From contig NZ_LN831776.1 in assembly GCF_000981585.1 (NCBI RefSeq), positions 5,563,187-5,627,186 on the forward strand: a stretch of 64,000 bases of DNA. The letters are read 5' to 3'. A program made the translations under genes and the position numbers. This document shows positions 27,001 through 36,171 of this stretch, piece after piece (the first letter of the stretch is position 1; each line of letters begins with the position of its first letter). This DNA comes from Paenibacillus riograndensis SBR5 (GTDB lineage: Bacteria > Bacillota > Bacilli > Paenibacillales > Paenibacillaceae). A model generated the notes under the pieces. The model was not told where the DNA came from. It ran no database searches and saw nothing but the letters and a program-made list of their open reading frames with translations.

Positions 27001-30000
27001 TTTTGGTTTTGCCGAGATCCGAAGGCTTGAGTGTCATATGGTTATTTCTGCCCGCTTCCACCCCGTCGATGTACAAGATCCCGAGAGAGCCTGACAATGT
27101 CACAGCGACATGCTTCCACTCGCCGGCAGGAAGAGCGGGACCGTCAATGGTCTGCTCTTGACCGGGGGCATTCCCGCCTGTAGAAATACCGAACCGGGTA
27201 ATGGAGCCCGCTTTGGGGGACAGGAACATATAGGTGCTTGTTCCGGTGCCAAAATCGAAGATCCGCGAATAGGTTCCAACGCTGTCCATCTTCACCCAGG
27301 CAGAAACCGTTACCTCAGCCGCACGGCTCAGCAGGCCTTGGGGCATTTTCACATAGGCGTCCTGTCCGCTCAGCTCAAGCGCATGATTGATTTTGCCCGG
27401 AAGCCAGGAGGCGGCTCCCAGCACATTGCCGTCATTTCCGCTTCCGGAATCATCGGCTGCCACCGTACCGGATGTTTCATCGAAGCTATAATGCGCAAGC
27501 AGCTCCGGCAGCGGCGGCGGCGACAAGGCTGTCACCGCAACCGTATCACTGCCCTCCAGCTCCGAATCGCTTACGGCCAGCTTGAACACATACGTTCCCG
27601 GCTTCGTTGCCGTGAACGAAGTGAGCAGCGCCGCACTATTGCCAAACACAGCTTCACCGTCTTCCGGTCCGGACACAAGGGTCCATTCCGGGTTCAGCGT
27701 CCCCTGCGGCAGACCATCGTCCTTAGCTTTGCCGCGAAGCATGGCATCGTCCACTTGCAGCGTGTACGTGAAATCCGCTCCTGCATCCACGGCAGGGGCC
27801 TGATTCTCATCCGGTTCCGTTGCACTCAGCTCTACTGTATAAGCAACCGCCGGTCCGGCTTCAATCGTCAGCTTCGCTTCATCGCCGAACGCATTCAGCT
27901 TGCCCGCAGGCTCACCATCAATAGTGATGAGATAGGCTCCTTTTACCAGACCATTCAGGGTAAGCGTCGTTTCATGTGCGTAGCCAGGCGTCAAATTGCG
28001 CAGGCTGAACTTGGCATAATCCTTATTGGCAGACAGTCTGACCTCCGTAAACTGATCCTTATCCAGCTCGGCATAGAGCTTTTCGGTAATCAGATTGATC
28101 CGTTTGAAGAGACCGTCCGTAGGCGTAATATTGTAATAGACGGAATCCGTGACCGTAACATCCGCCCCGTAGCCTGTTACTCCGAAGATCGGATCGACGG
28201 CAATGTCCGCACTGAGAATCTGCAGCGCACCGAACAGCCCCAGATCGGCTTCTCCGGTCATGCCTTTCCAACCGTTCAGCAGCGGAACGTTCCGGCCGCC
28301 GCCGGTTCCATTGGTGCCGTTATTGCCCTTCTCAGCCTGGTAGGTCCAGGCTGCAGCCCCGTAATTCGCCGGATCATCGCTGATCTGCCCGGAGTTGATG
28401 GCACTGAGATTAGCCAGCTTGGCTGCATAGGACAACCGCTGCTCCTCTTCACGGTTGGCTGCGGCATGATAGCGGATCCAGTCGTCCATCGCATAACCGG
28501 CCAGCGACACGCTGTACTGGAAGTTCCACCAGTTTTCCCCCGTAATGGTTACCGGATCGGCGTAGTAGTACCAGACAGGCATCTGTCCACGCGAAGCTCT
28601 TGTCTTGGCGTTGATTTTGCCCATCATCTCCAGCGCCTTGGCCTGCTCCGAGCTGTTGTCTTTTTGCATCTTCGCCAGGGTGTATACGGCTTCCTCCCCT
28701 GTGTTGTCATAGCTGTATTCCGAGCCGTAAGGGTACTTGTTATTTTTAAAATTATTATATTTGCGGAGCATTTTGGCCCTGACATCATTGGCCTCATCCA
28801 CGTAGCCTTCATCTTCAAGCGCTTGAATGATATCCGGTGTGGTCAGCTCTCCCATAAGTCCGGTCTCCCAGTTGTAGGAAACGGGGCCTTCATACAGAGC
28901 CTTCAGAATATTATAGGCCCGCAACAAATAGGTTTCCTTGGGATGCTTGTAGGCAACCAGCTCAGGGTAATTGGAGGCAATTTTGTACATGCTGAAATAC
29001 GTATTATAGATATGAGGATAGGCGTATCCGCGGTAGGTAGGTGTTGTGTTCGGCTCCTCCATCAGGAAGTCATGGATCAGATAATCCTCATGATGGCCAT
29101 TCATCAGATTGGTCCAGATGGCCGTTTCCAGGTATTCATCCACTGCCGTAATTTCCGAAGCTACAGGACTCAGGGCATTTTTTTCGGCCAAAAACTGTCC
29201 ATGTGTCAATCCCCAGTCATCTCCCCAGCCCCAGTACCCGCTGAAGTTGTTCCGTTTGGACTTCGTGTTCATCATCCAGTCGTCAAACACTTTGTCACGT
29301 ATGTCCCCGGGAAGATTCCACTGTGTCTGTTCGACCATAAAGGTCGCATGATCCTCCAGCGCCCGGTCCACCGCATCGATGCCGTAAAATTGCAGCACGG
29401 TTGTGAGACCGCTTCCATAATGGACCGTGACATGCTGCGGCCCCAGCTTGCCCAGGCTGAATTCATAAATATGGTGATCTCCGCTCTTCTGCTCAAGCAG
29501 GGGAACATCAGTCCCGTCATCCAGCTTCACACTGTGAATGTCAGCCTTGGTGCGCAGATCGAACTTGGCCTTCTGGTTGATTGGCACAATCATGCCGGGG
29601 ACCACAGTTACATCAATCAGCCCTTCCTGATACAGCCTGTCCTTGGCTTCCTGCTCATTGGCAACAGCAAACAGCTTAAAGCCGTAAGTTTTGCTCTCCC
29701 CGGCAGCCAGAATCAGGCTGGTATGAGGCAAATATCCCCGGTTGGTGGATTTGATCACATTCGAATGAATATAAAAGACATTCAGGCCTTCGATCCATTT
29801 GCCTTCATTGTCAGGGTTCCAGGCCCACTTGCTGCCCGGATGCTCTTCATTGCGCCAGCGGTCCTGATACTCAAAGCCCGCGCCGGTAACGGCATCCGGC
29901 ATCAGCATCAGATAGGAGCCAATCCCGCTGGGTCTGCCTGCAGTAATATAAGAACCGCTGCCCCCAACAAAGGAGTGGGTGACCACGCGGGTCTCGTAAA

Positions 30001-30571
30001 TGGCATCCCCGTAAGTCCATTGTTCATTGAAGGGAAGCGGAAGCCCAATATCTCCGAACTCCAGGCTTTTGCCGCTGATGTTGGCGACATGAATATCCCA
30101 CTGGAGTGAGCCGTCCGCTTCCATCGTATAGGTTTCAACCAGCTTGAAATGGTGTATTCCGCCAGCGTTTGCGGAGTTTTCGTAGGTGACCGTCACCTTG
30201 CTGCCGTCCTTGTCTATGATCCGGACATCCCCGGACTGATTGGTAGACGCCTTGATCCATTCGCCTCCATCCAGGCGGTAGGTGAAGAGCAGCTCTCCAA
30301 GCCACTGATGATCAGCTGTATCCTGCTCCGGCGATACTGTCTTGTTCATCACATACTCGGTCGGGAAGGCGTCTCCCTTGATTTTCAGCGATGAAATTTC
30401 ACCGTATTGCCCGGTTTCAATGAGCAGCTTGTCGCTTGTCAGTTCATATGCGCCGGCCTTTGACGGAAGAAGAATAACAGACAGCACTGCCAGCGTCCAA
30501 AAGACCGCCCCTGTAAGTATCCTGTTCGGTGTCAATCTTGGTTGTGTTCCATCAGAAGTCTTGAATATCAT
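24068..30571 (-). CDS. Giant SLH-anchored DUF5695 surface protein
   Basis: A 2167-residue exported protein. A signal peptide (residues 1-41) precedes a DUF5695-like region (about 42-915) that parallels the protein at 13178. Next come a PKD-like segment (923-1015), a LamG domain (1022-1220), a bacterial Ig-like repeat, a second LamG-like domain (1317-1522), three more Ig-like repeats of about 70 residues sharing the pattern VTTxAxxAPxLPxxV, and a Pro/Thr linker (1760-1790). A beta-rich module follows, then three SLH repeats (about 1985-2165, with TRAEF, MTREQ and VSRAQ). The SLH repeats should bind the protein to pyruvylated cell-wall polymer. It follows the GH127 operon in the same direction but has its own TATAAT box at 30699. 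Confidence 0.85.
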   Translation of the reverse strand: MIFKTSDGTQPRLTPNRILTGAVFWTLAVLSVILLPSKAGAYELTSDKLLIETGQYGEISSLKIKGDAFPTEYVMNKTVSPEQDTADHQWLGELLFTYRLDGGEWIKASTNQSGDVRIIDKDGSKVTVTYENSANAGGIHHFKLVETYTMEADGSLQWDIHVANISGKSLEFGDIGLPLPFNEQWTYGDAIYETRVVTHSFVGGSGSYITAGRPSGIGSYLMLMPDAVTGAGFEYQDRWRNEEHPGSKWAWNPDNEGKWIEGLNVFYIHSNVIKSTNRGYLPHTSLILAAGESKTYGFKLFAVANEQEAKDRLYQEGLIDVTVVPGMIVPINQKAKFDLRTKADIHSVKLDDGTDVPLLEQKSGDHHIYEFSLGKLGPQHVTVHYGSGLTTVLQFYGIDAVDRALEDHATFMVEQTQWNLPGDIRDKVFDDWMMNTKSKRNNFSGYWGWGDDWGLTHGQFLAEKNALSPVASEITAVDEYLETAIWTNLMNGHHEDYLIHDFLMEEPNTTPTYRGYAYPHIYNTYFSMYKIASNYPELVAYKHPKETYLLRAYNILKALYEGPVSYNWETGLMGELTTPDIIQALEDEGYVDEANDVRAKMLRKYNNFKNNKYPYGSEYSYDNTGEEAVYTLAKMQKDNSSEQAKALEMMGKINAKTRASRGQMPVWYYYADPVTITGENWWNFQYSVSLAGYAMDDWIRYHAAANREEEQRLSYAAKLANLSAINSGQISDDPANYGAAAWTYQAEKGNNGTNGTGGGRNVPLLNGWKGMTGEADLGLFGALQILSADIAVDPIFGVTGYGADVTVTDSVYYNITPTDGLFKRINLITEKLYAELDKDQFTEVRLSANKDYAKFSLRNLTPGYAHETTLTLNGLVKGAYLITIDGEPAGKLNAFGDEAKLTIEAGPAVAYTVELSATEPDENQAPAVDAGADFTYTLQVDDAMLRGKAKDDGLPQGTLNPEWTLVSGPEDGEAVFGNSAALLTSFTATKPGTYVFKLAVSDSELEGSDTVAVTALSPPPLPELLAHYSFDETSGTVAADDSGSGNDGNVLGAASWLPGKINHALELSGQDAYVKMPQGLLSRAAEVTVSAWVKMDSVGTYSRIFDFGTGTSTYMFLSPKAGSITRFGISTGGNAPGQEQTIDGPALPAGEWKHVAVTLSGSLGILYIDGVEAGRNNHMTLKPSDLGKTKNNYIGKSQFADPYFDGLIDDFRIYSRALSPDEITALLAPAGNIVSVEDVVLTTPAKQAPKLPSTVTAILEDGSQSVVSVQWESVAPALYDKEGSAFTVNGTVIGTQTAVQAKVTVTRRVIAPFPELVLRYNFDEGQGTTVADASGNGHEGKVQGALDWEAQGHKNGALTFSGASGNYISAGTDPALQPGSMTLSYWVKRTGAMNDKENVLLWFKPEGNYAGNGFFITYNGNSSIVYVDGVNGFYVKQSPEAFLPLNEWTNVVFTFDAATKTGAIYRNGVAQQVDTDGSPGSITATNDVKKIGVSGYGNGAQLNAGLDDFRIYSGVMSASQVKALYEDKDIQSVEPVSVTTAAAVAPVLPDTVQVKYENGSEGTAEVSWNSVPEEDYALPGEFTVAGQVEGTAWPAAATVTVTDPVERTIVELKEVHITTTAGVAPVLPTVVQATYSDHTIGETSVIWPAIDPALYAAPGVFSVTGTAGGTDQPAVAKVSVLDAEAPVIVSLQDVEVVTTAGNAPLLPSVVTAVYSDSSSRAVPVVWQTIPPQQYARAGSFTVNGAVEGTDLAARAKVTVTGPTVTPAPTPAPTPTSNPNPATTPTPKPAPAASAAPASGLKVVGEEAFTAGPAAAAVEITLGQGQARASLPVNAGALLGTRALVIRDGEASLQIPASVLTELGTKLAEAKRSGAAIMIKLAPVPEGAAPAGNGSGIYRQEGTAYEFGLVLRAADGSEITLSSFSQPVRAMLPYADSAVNVELLGVYLKHGDTSQWSYVGGTADKTSKKVVLMLDHFSTYAVLSYDATYTDVPPDHWAFAALKSLSAKHVVTGLPDSLFAPAQTTTRAEFTAMLVRALNLKSTGGQLPFQDVQDGSWYTGSVAAAYEAGLVQGVSATAFAPDARMTREQMAVLLIKAYEYKQGQAASRGGLKNLSDSALISVWAKAQVDQAVAHGMMQGTGDGRFDPQGPVSRAQGAQAMYNFLRAVN

Positions 30572-30647
30572 GCTTGGATCATCCCCTTCGGTGTAGGTTG
30601 TGGACTTCTATGCGTTTGTCACGGATACCCGTAAGATAAGAACGGCT

Positions 30648-30704
30648 TCACCTCCTCTCCGGGACATGCCGAGGTCCAGAACTGGCCTCCCGGAGTACAT
30701 TATA
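30648..30704 (-). promoter_or_regulatory. Promoter, 5' hairpin and remote SD of the SLH gene
   Basis: On the minus strand TATAAT (30699-30704) is followed by a stem with arms CTCCGGG and CCCGGAG (30657-30663 with 30689-30695), inside which GAGG-CCAG pairs with CTGG-CCTC. Immediately after comes AGGAGGTGA (30648-30656), 77 bases before the actual ATG. This resembles an mRNA-stabilising leader rather than a translation start. Confidence 0.5.
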
Positions 30705-30741
30705 AACTTCCCATATCACAAATTATCGTTGTTATACGTAT

Positions 30742-32703
30742 TCATCTTTGCTGTTCTTCCCCAATCCAGACGGACATTTCACCGATACCGCGATTGGCCC
30801 AGGCAAAATACGGAATGAACTTCAGCTGCACCTCCCGGCTCTTCAGGGATGAACTACTGCCATACAGCTCCTCCCCCCAGCCCGGTTCCGGCTGCATTCG
30901 TTTACCTGGAACCGAAATCGTCCGGATGCCCTCGGGAAACCCCGGCTCCTCCCCTAGTGTACTTTCACTATCAAGGGGCAGCCGCAGCTGGTACAGTCTT
31001 TTTCCGTTATCGGCCTCCTCCAGGCAGTAGACAAACGGACCGCGCTGCAGCGCCACTTTCGAAAACGTATGGCGGATCAGCGGATGCCCTTTCATCCGTT
31101 TGACCGGCATTGAGAAGCTCAGCTCAATGGTATCGCCGGGTACCCAGCTGCGGGTCAGGCGGATATATCCGTCCTCATTCCCGCCATGCCGGACCCCGGT
31201 CTCACGATTGAGCGCCACCCGGGCCTCATCGCACCAGTCCGGCATGCGCAGTGCAACCGTAAATTCCCCGGCCTGTTCAGGGGTTACGACCAGGCGGACG
31301 GTGCCATCCGACGTGTAATTGGAGAACTGTTCAACCACTGCCGGAATGCCTTGAACAACCGTTTCCATGCGGCCCCCGATATAGAGCTCGACATACAGGG
31401 TATCCCCCTGCACCGTATAAATATAATCCCCGAGCGAAGCTACAAGACGGGCGACATTCGGCGGACAGCAGGCACAGGTGAACCAGCCCTGGCGTTCGGC
31501 CTTCACATGATTGTAGTTTTTATTCTTACCCAGCACTTCCGGGTACACCTCAAGCGGGTTCACATAGAAGAACTTGGTGCCGTCCAGGGACATTCCGCTG
31601 ATGACGGTATTATAGAGCGCCCGCTCCATGACATCCGCATATTTGCTGTTGTGCTCCAGCTCCAGCATGCGCCGGGCAAAAAAGATCAGCCCTACGGAAG
31701 CGCAGGTTTCTGCATAAGCCAGATCCGGCGGCAAATCATAGTCAGCGGTAAAGGCTTCCCCCTGCTCCATGGACCCGATGCCGCCCGTAATGTACATCCG
31801 TTTATTTACAATGTTGTCCCACAGCTTCCGGCAGGCCTCCAGCAGGCCGGCATCCTTGGTTTCAAGGGCAATGTCGGCCATCGCCGTACACATATAGACC
31901 AGGCGTACCGCGTGTCCCTCCGCTGTGGTCTGCTCCCTGACAGGCAAATGCGATTGGCTGTACGGATGGTCATGAACCATGGAGAGCTGCGGAAAATGCA
32001 GGGTCCGGCCGCGTTTTTCCCATTCCTGTTCGAAGTAATGCGGCTGGCTTCCCCGCTGTTCCAGGAAATACCGGCTTAACTGAAGATACTTCTCTTCGCC
32101 TGTAGCATGGAACAATTTCACCAGTGCCAGTTCAATCTCCTGATGGCCGTCGTAGCCCTGCAGCTTGCCGGGCTCCGTTCCAAACACATCGGCAATATAA
32201 TCCGCATACCGGCTGGCCGCATCCAGCAGCTTTCTTTTACCGGTGGCCCTGTAATAGGCTGTGGCGGCTTCGATTAAATGTCCGGCACAATACAGCTCGT
32301 GGCATTCGGCCAGATTGGTCCACTCCCTGCCCGGTTCTTTCAGCATAAAGTAGGTATTCAGATAGCCGTCTTCCCTCTGGGCCAGAGCAAGCAGCTCTAT
32401 GACGCCGTCTGCAATTTCCTCAAGCGCGGAATCCCGTTTCGTTTCCAGTAAGTACGCCACAGCCTCCAGCCATTTGCCTACATCACTGTCCTGAAAAACC
32501 ATTCCGTAAAACTCGCCTTCCTCCTGGCCTGCCGCAATCTTAAAATTACGGATCGCATGGCTCGGTTCGGCCCCTTCAATACGGTCATTCAATGCTTCCC
32601 ACTGATACGGAACCATAACTTCACGGACCAGACGGACATATTCCGACCAGAAGGGATCATGGATTTGAACCTTGCCCGGAGCCGGTGTGGTTTTATCATT
32701 CAT
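30742..32703 (-). CDS. GH127 beta-L-arabinofuranosidase
   Basis: A 653-residue glycosidase with the full signature of the HypBA1-type family, which removes terminal beta-L-arabinofuranose with a zinc-bound cysteine as nucleophile. The metal ligands correspond to Glu332, Cys334, Cys412 and Cys413 (YAETCASVG and CACCPPN), and the acid/base to Glu316 (QGEAF). The spacing agrees with the characterised enzyme within one residue. No signal peptide is present, so it acts in the cytosol. GAGGAGAG precedes the ATG at 32703; the frame is open to 32739. It is the fourth gene of the operon led by the binding protein at 36000, so an arabinofuranose-containing oligosaccharide is the likely import. Confidence 0.92.
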   Translation of the reverse strand: MNDKTTPAPGKVQIHDPFWSEYVRLVREVMVPYQWEALNDRIEGAEPSHAIRNFKIAAGQEEGEFYGMVFQDSDVGKWLEAVAYLLETKRDSALEEIADGVIELLALAQREDGYLNTYFMLKEPGREWTNLAECHELYCAGHLIEAATAYYRATGKRKLLDAASRYADYIADVFGTEPGKLQGYDGHQEIELALVKLFHATGEEKYLQLSRYFLEQRGSQPHYFEQEWEKRGRTLHFPQLSMVHDHPYSQSHLPVREQTTAEGHAVRLVYMCTAMADIALETKDAGLLEACRKLWDNIVNKRMYITGGIGSMEQGEAFTADYDLPPDLAYAETCASVGLIFFARRMLELEHNSKYADVMERALYNTVISGMSLDGTKFFYVNPLEVYPEVLGKNKNYNHVKAERQGWFTCACCPPNVARLVASLGDYIYTVQGDTLYVELYIGGRMETVVQGIPAVVEQFSNYTSDGTVRLVVTPEQAGEFTVALRMPDWCDEARVALNRETGVRHGGNEDGYIRLTRSWVPGDTIELSFSMPVKRMKGHPLIRHTFSKVALQRGPFVYCLEEADNGKRLYQLRLPLDSESTLGEEPGFPEGIRTISVPGKRMQPEPGWGEELYGSSSSLKSREVQLKFIPYFAWANRGIGEMSVWIGEEQQR

Positions 32704-32753
32704 TAATGGAACTCTCCTCTCATCTCTGTGACAGATCACCTGCCCGTTCAGCC

Positions 32754-33611
32754 TTACCCCTTGATTCCGCCGACGGTCAAGCCTTCCATGAAAAAGCGCT
32801 GGAAAAATAAGAATAGAACTAAAATAGGCAAAATGGCTAGTACAGCTCCCGCGATCAGCGCCTCGTAGTTATTTCCCAAAGGGGAGACAAAGGAAGCCAG
32901 CCCGATCGGCAATGTGAATTGCTCGGTCGTCCGCAGCACGATCAGCGGCCACAGGAAGTTGTTCCAGCTGTTCATCGCCTGCAGGATGGTAATCGCCCCG
33001 AACGCCGGGGCCATCAGCGGCACCATAATTTTGAAGAAAATCCCGTATTCCGAGCAGCCGTCGATCCGGCCCGCATCCATGAAATCCTTAGGCAGGCCAA
33101 GCGCAAACTGGCGGAAGAAGAAAATCGGCAGCGGCGCGACGATAAAGGGCAGAATGACGCCCCAGATCGTATTGATCAGCTTCAGGGAAATCATTAACTT
33201 ATAGAGCGGCAGCAGAATAATTTCTACGGGAATCATCATCACCACGAGCACCAGGGTAAAAATAAGATTCCGGCCCCGAAAGCGGTACATCCCCAGCCCG
33301 TAGCCAACCATGGAAGAAAACAGCAGGCTGAGCAGGGTGAACAGAACGGTAATGATCAGACTGTTCTTATACCATCCAAAATAATTGCCCGCCGCCCCCA
33401 GGCCGGAAAAAATGCTTTTATAATTGTCAAGACTCATCAGATTAAAATCCAGCCGGACATTCAGGCCGTAGCGGAATAACTCTGTAGCCGGCTTCAGGGA
33501 GGCAAGGAACAAGGCATATAACGGAAATAACATCAGAGCGGCCAGCATCACAAATAAAAGCACTAGCAGCAGGGAGGGGACGCTGAATTTGGTTTTCTCT
33601 GTAGTCTGCAT
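32754..33611 (-). CDS. Carbohydrate ABC permease, MalG type
   Basis: A 285-residue permease with six predicted helices and the EAA loop MDAGRIDGCSEYGIF, which has Cys instead of the usual Ala at the last position of the core. The C-terminus MEGLTVGGIKG is typical. It starts three bases after the partner permease and precedes the GH127 gene. Confidence 0.93.
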   Translation of the reverse strand: MQTTEKTKFSVPSLLLVLLFVMLAALMLFPLYALFLASLKPATELFRYGLNVRLDFNLMSLDNYKSIFSGLGAAGNYFGWYKNSLIITVLFTLLSLLFSSMVGYGLGMYRFRGRNLIFTLVLVVMMIPVEIILLPLYKLMISLKLINTIWGVILPFIVAPLPIFFFRQFALGLPKDFMDAGRIDGCSEYGIFFKIMVPLMAPAFGAITILQAMNSWNNFLWPLIVLRTTEQFTLPIGLASFVSPLGNNYEALIAGAVLAILPILVLFLFFQRFFMEGLTVGGIKG

Positions 33612-33614
33612 GCG

Positions 33615-34538
33615 CTATTCCTCCTTCTTAAACATGCCGGTGAGCGTTAATTGCAGCAGGCTGACCAGGAGGGTAATCCCCAATAAGGTGATCCCAATGG
33701 CCGAACCAAAACCGAGATTGAAATATTGAAAGCCCTGCTGATAGATATAACCGACAATGGTAAGGCCGATGTTCTGCGGCGAAGGTTTGCCTGCCCACAG
33801 CATATAGCTCTCGGTGAACATGGCATAACCGCCATATATAGTGATCGTCACGACATAAATCGTGATTGGCTTCAGCAGGGGAACAGTGATCCTGATCAAT
33901 TTCCGGAAGGCTCCGGCCCCATCGATTTCAGCCGCCTCGTACAGTTCGCCGGGGATGCTCTGCAGTGCGGACAGGAAATATAAAATGTTGATGCCGATCC
34001 ACCTCCAGCCGGCCAGTACAAGCAGGGCAAACATTCCCAGGCTGGAGCTGTAGAGCCAGCGCTGGCTGGATATCCCGAAAAGATGCAGAACCGAATTCAT
34101 TAATGCGCCGTCAAGCTCGCCAAAAATGAGGCGGAACACCACACCTGCGACGACTACGGATGTAAGCGCCGGAATAAACAGGGTAGATCTGAAGAAATTG
34201 CTCCACGGCATCTTTTTCGAATTCAGCAGAACAGCCAGAATCATCGGCACGGGTATCAGCAGCAGCAGTGTCCATACGGTGTAACGGCTGCTGTTGTAGA
34301 GTGCCGCTCCGAAATCCTCATTCCAGAGCGCCCGATAATTATCCAGTCCGGTAAACGTAACTTCTCCCGGGAGCACTTCCTGAAAGCTCATCACTCCCGC
34401 GTTGATCAGCGGATACGCAAAGAAGACGGCGAATGACAACAGAAACGGGAATACGAACACATAGGGTGCCAATTTTTGCGAATTGCCCAGCTGGTAGCTC
34501 CTTCTAGGGTTTTTGGTCAACTCTCTTTCTATCTGCAT
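33615..34538 (-). CDS. Carbohydrate ABC permease, MalF type
   Basis: A 307-residue permease with the EAA loop YEAAEIDGAGAFRKLI. GGAGG seven bases upstream selects the ATG at 34538 over a TTG at 34544. A strong hairpin without a T-run lies between it and the binding-protein gene upstream, probably lowering permease output relative to the binding protein. Confidence 0.92.
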   Translation of the reverse strand: MQIERELTKNPRRSYQLGNSQKLAPYVFVFPFLLSFAVFFAYPLINAGVMSFQEVLPGEVTFTGLDNYRALWNEDFGAALYNSSRYTVWTLLLLIPVPMILAVLLNSKKMPWSNFFRSTLFIPALTSVVVAGVVFRLIFGELDGALMNSVLHLFGISSQRWLYSSSLGMFALLVLAGWRWIGINILYFLSALQSIPGELYEAAEIDGAGAFRKLIRITVPLLKPITIYVVTITIYGGYAMFTESYMLWAGKPSPQNIGLTIVGYIYQQGFQYFNLGFGSAIGITLLGITLLVSLLQLTLTGMFKKEE

Positions 34539-34588
34539 AACCAAACCTCCACTCTTTTCTGTGGTACATGTGTACGGTAAGTATATGG

Positions 34589-34616
34589 CTGTGAAGGGAG
34601 CGGGCTCCCTTCACAG
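34589..34616 (-). promoter_or_regulatory. Intercistronic stem-loop after the binding-protein gene
   Basis: CTGTGAAGGGAGC and GCTCCCTTCACAG form a perfect 13-bp inverted repeat with only GG between. No T-run follows on the minus strand, so it looks like a 3'-stabilising or processing structure rather than a full terminator. Confidence 0.6.
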
Positions 34617-34641
34617 CCTGTGCACGCTTTCATATGTGCTT

Positions 34642-36000
34642 TTATTTCAGGCTGGCCTGCACTTCCTTGAGCACCTGTGCCGGGTCCTTCATGTCGATGA
34701 AGATCTGCGGCATGGCTTTGTTGCGGATCGCATCGAACACTTCAGGTGACTTCTCACGGATATGGACGGGCGCAATTTCATCCTTGACGCTAAGCAGCGT
34801 ATCGAAGATATCCGTACCAAAATAATCGGTGAATTTGTTCGACTCCTTCATGGCCGGGTCACTCCATACATCCGTGCGGATCGGATCAAAGCCAAGCTGC
34901 TTCCACACCTGCAGGTTGCCTTCCTTTGACAGCTTCGCATAGGCCAGGAACTCCTTGATCAGACCGGGGTTTTTCGCCTGATTAGTGATCGAGGTAGCGG
35001 TTCCGCCCATCCCTGCCGAACGGTTGCCGCCTTCTTCCCAAGCCGGCATAGGCCGGATGATGATATTCCCCTTGAGGTCCGGCATATGGTCGGTGAAGCG
35101 GTTCATGAACCAGAAAGGCATGAAGACCGATGCCGCGCTGCCCGAATCCATATAACCGAAGTATTCTTCTGTGTCATGGCCGGCACCCGGAGCGACTGCA
35201 GCCACGCCTTCCTTCACCATCTTCTGGAAGAATTCCATCGTCTTCACATTGACCGGCGTATCCACGGTAACATTGCCGTTCTCATCCACCTGGTCGGAGC
35301 CCTGCTGGCTGATCGCCGGCCACCAGGACCAGTTGCCGTTGCCTTCAAAGGTGATCATCGGCTTGCCTGTCTTGTCCAGTACCTGCTTGCCTGCCGTTTC
35401 GAAATCAGCCCAGGTCTTGATGGTGTCCGGATTCACTCCTGCCTGGTCAAGCATTTCTTTGTTGTAATACATCACGGTCGCACCTACATGGTAATCAATG
35501 CCGTAATACGTATTGTCTTTGCTATAAATCTCAACTCTTGACTTCACAATGTTTCCAAGCTCGGGTTCCACAATGTCATTCAGGGACACGAGCTGTGGTG
35601 TTCCCTTCATGAAGTTCGGGAATTTGCTCTGTTCAATATCCACCAGATCCGGTGCGCCTACCCCCGATTGCAGGGCAACGAGCAGCTTGGTATGCATGTC
35701 GTCATAGGGGATGGTCGTTGCCTCCAGCGCAATGGCCTTGTCCGGGTGGCTCTCGTTCCAGCTGGCCGCCATGCTCTCATAAAACTTCTGATGCGCGTCC
35801 ACAAAGGTCCAGAACACTACCTTTTCCGCTTCGGCAGGAGGTTTTGCTGTTTCACTGCCTTCAGTTGCCTTGCTGCCGCTGTTGTTTTGTGCCGGCTGAT
35901 CCGACGGGGATGTCTCTGTATTCCCGTTTCCACCGCAGCCGCTGAGCCCCATAACCAGAATCAACAATAATACCGTCGTGCACAGAAATGCTTTTTTCAT
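34642..36000 (-). CDS. Sugar ABC transporter solute-binding lipoprotein
   Basis: A 452-residue family-1 binding protein. The signal peptide ends in the lipobox GLSGC, followed by a Thr/Ser/Asn-rich linker. The mature part begins KVVFWTFVDAHQKF. AGGAGG lies correctly before the ATG at 36000. It is the first gene of the operon ending with GH127, so arabinofuranose oligosaccharides are the likely ligand. The long leader holds a cre-like palindrome (AAAGCGCTTT at 36121) and the 21-bp direct repeat at 36172-36202. Confidence 0.92.
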   Translation of the reverse strand: MKKAFLCTTVLLLILVMGLSGCGGNGNTETSPSDQPAQNNSGSKATEGSETAKPPAEAEKVVFWTFVDAHQKFYESMAASWNESHPDKAIALEATTIPYDDMHTKLLVALQSGVGAPDLVDIEQSKFPNFMKGTPQLVSLNDIVEPELGNIVKSRVEIYSKDNTYYGIDYHVGATVMYYNKEMLDQAGVNPDTIKTWADFETAGKQVLDKTGKPMITFEGNGNWSWWPAISQQGSDQVDENGNVTVDTPVNVKTMEFFQKMVKEGVAAVAPGAGHDTEEYFGYMDSGSAASVFMPFWFMNRFTDHMPDLKGNIIIRPMPAWEEGGNRSAGMGGTATSITNQAKNPGLIKEFLAYAKLSKEGNLQVWKQLGFDPIRTDVWSDPAMKESNKFTDYFGTDIFDTLLSVKDEIAPVHIREKSPEVFDAIRNKAMPQIFIDMKDPAQVLKEVQASLK

Positions 36001-36117
36001 TCAGCTTCCTCCTTGAATGATATATACTTAGCCCTTGCGGGAATAAGCCAGCCATTACCCTTGCGCCAAAGGACCGGGCCCGGAAACCCGTTTCATTCTA
36101 TCAGTTTTTCAACATTT

Positions 36118-36147
36118 CAGAAAGCGCTTTATTAATAATAATACATG
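36118..36147 (-). promoter_or_regulatory. Promoter box and cre-like palindrome of the GH127 operon
   Basis: On the minus strand CATGTATTATT (36137-36147) is followed by AAAGCGCTTT (36121-36130), a perfect palindrome matching the centre of CcpA sites. CATGTATTATT stands 33 bases from the activator repeat, as at 16799-16809. Confidence 0.5.
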
Positions 36148-36171
36148 TTGTATCATGAAAAAAAACGCAGG

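Noticed and set aside
27110..30109. A 999-codon open frame on the plus strand
   Set aside because: It is exactly antisense to the SLH DUF5695 gene, has no ribosome binding site, and its translation is rich in Arg, His and Gly without domains, as expected for the mirror of a GC-rich coding strand.
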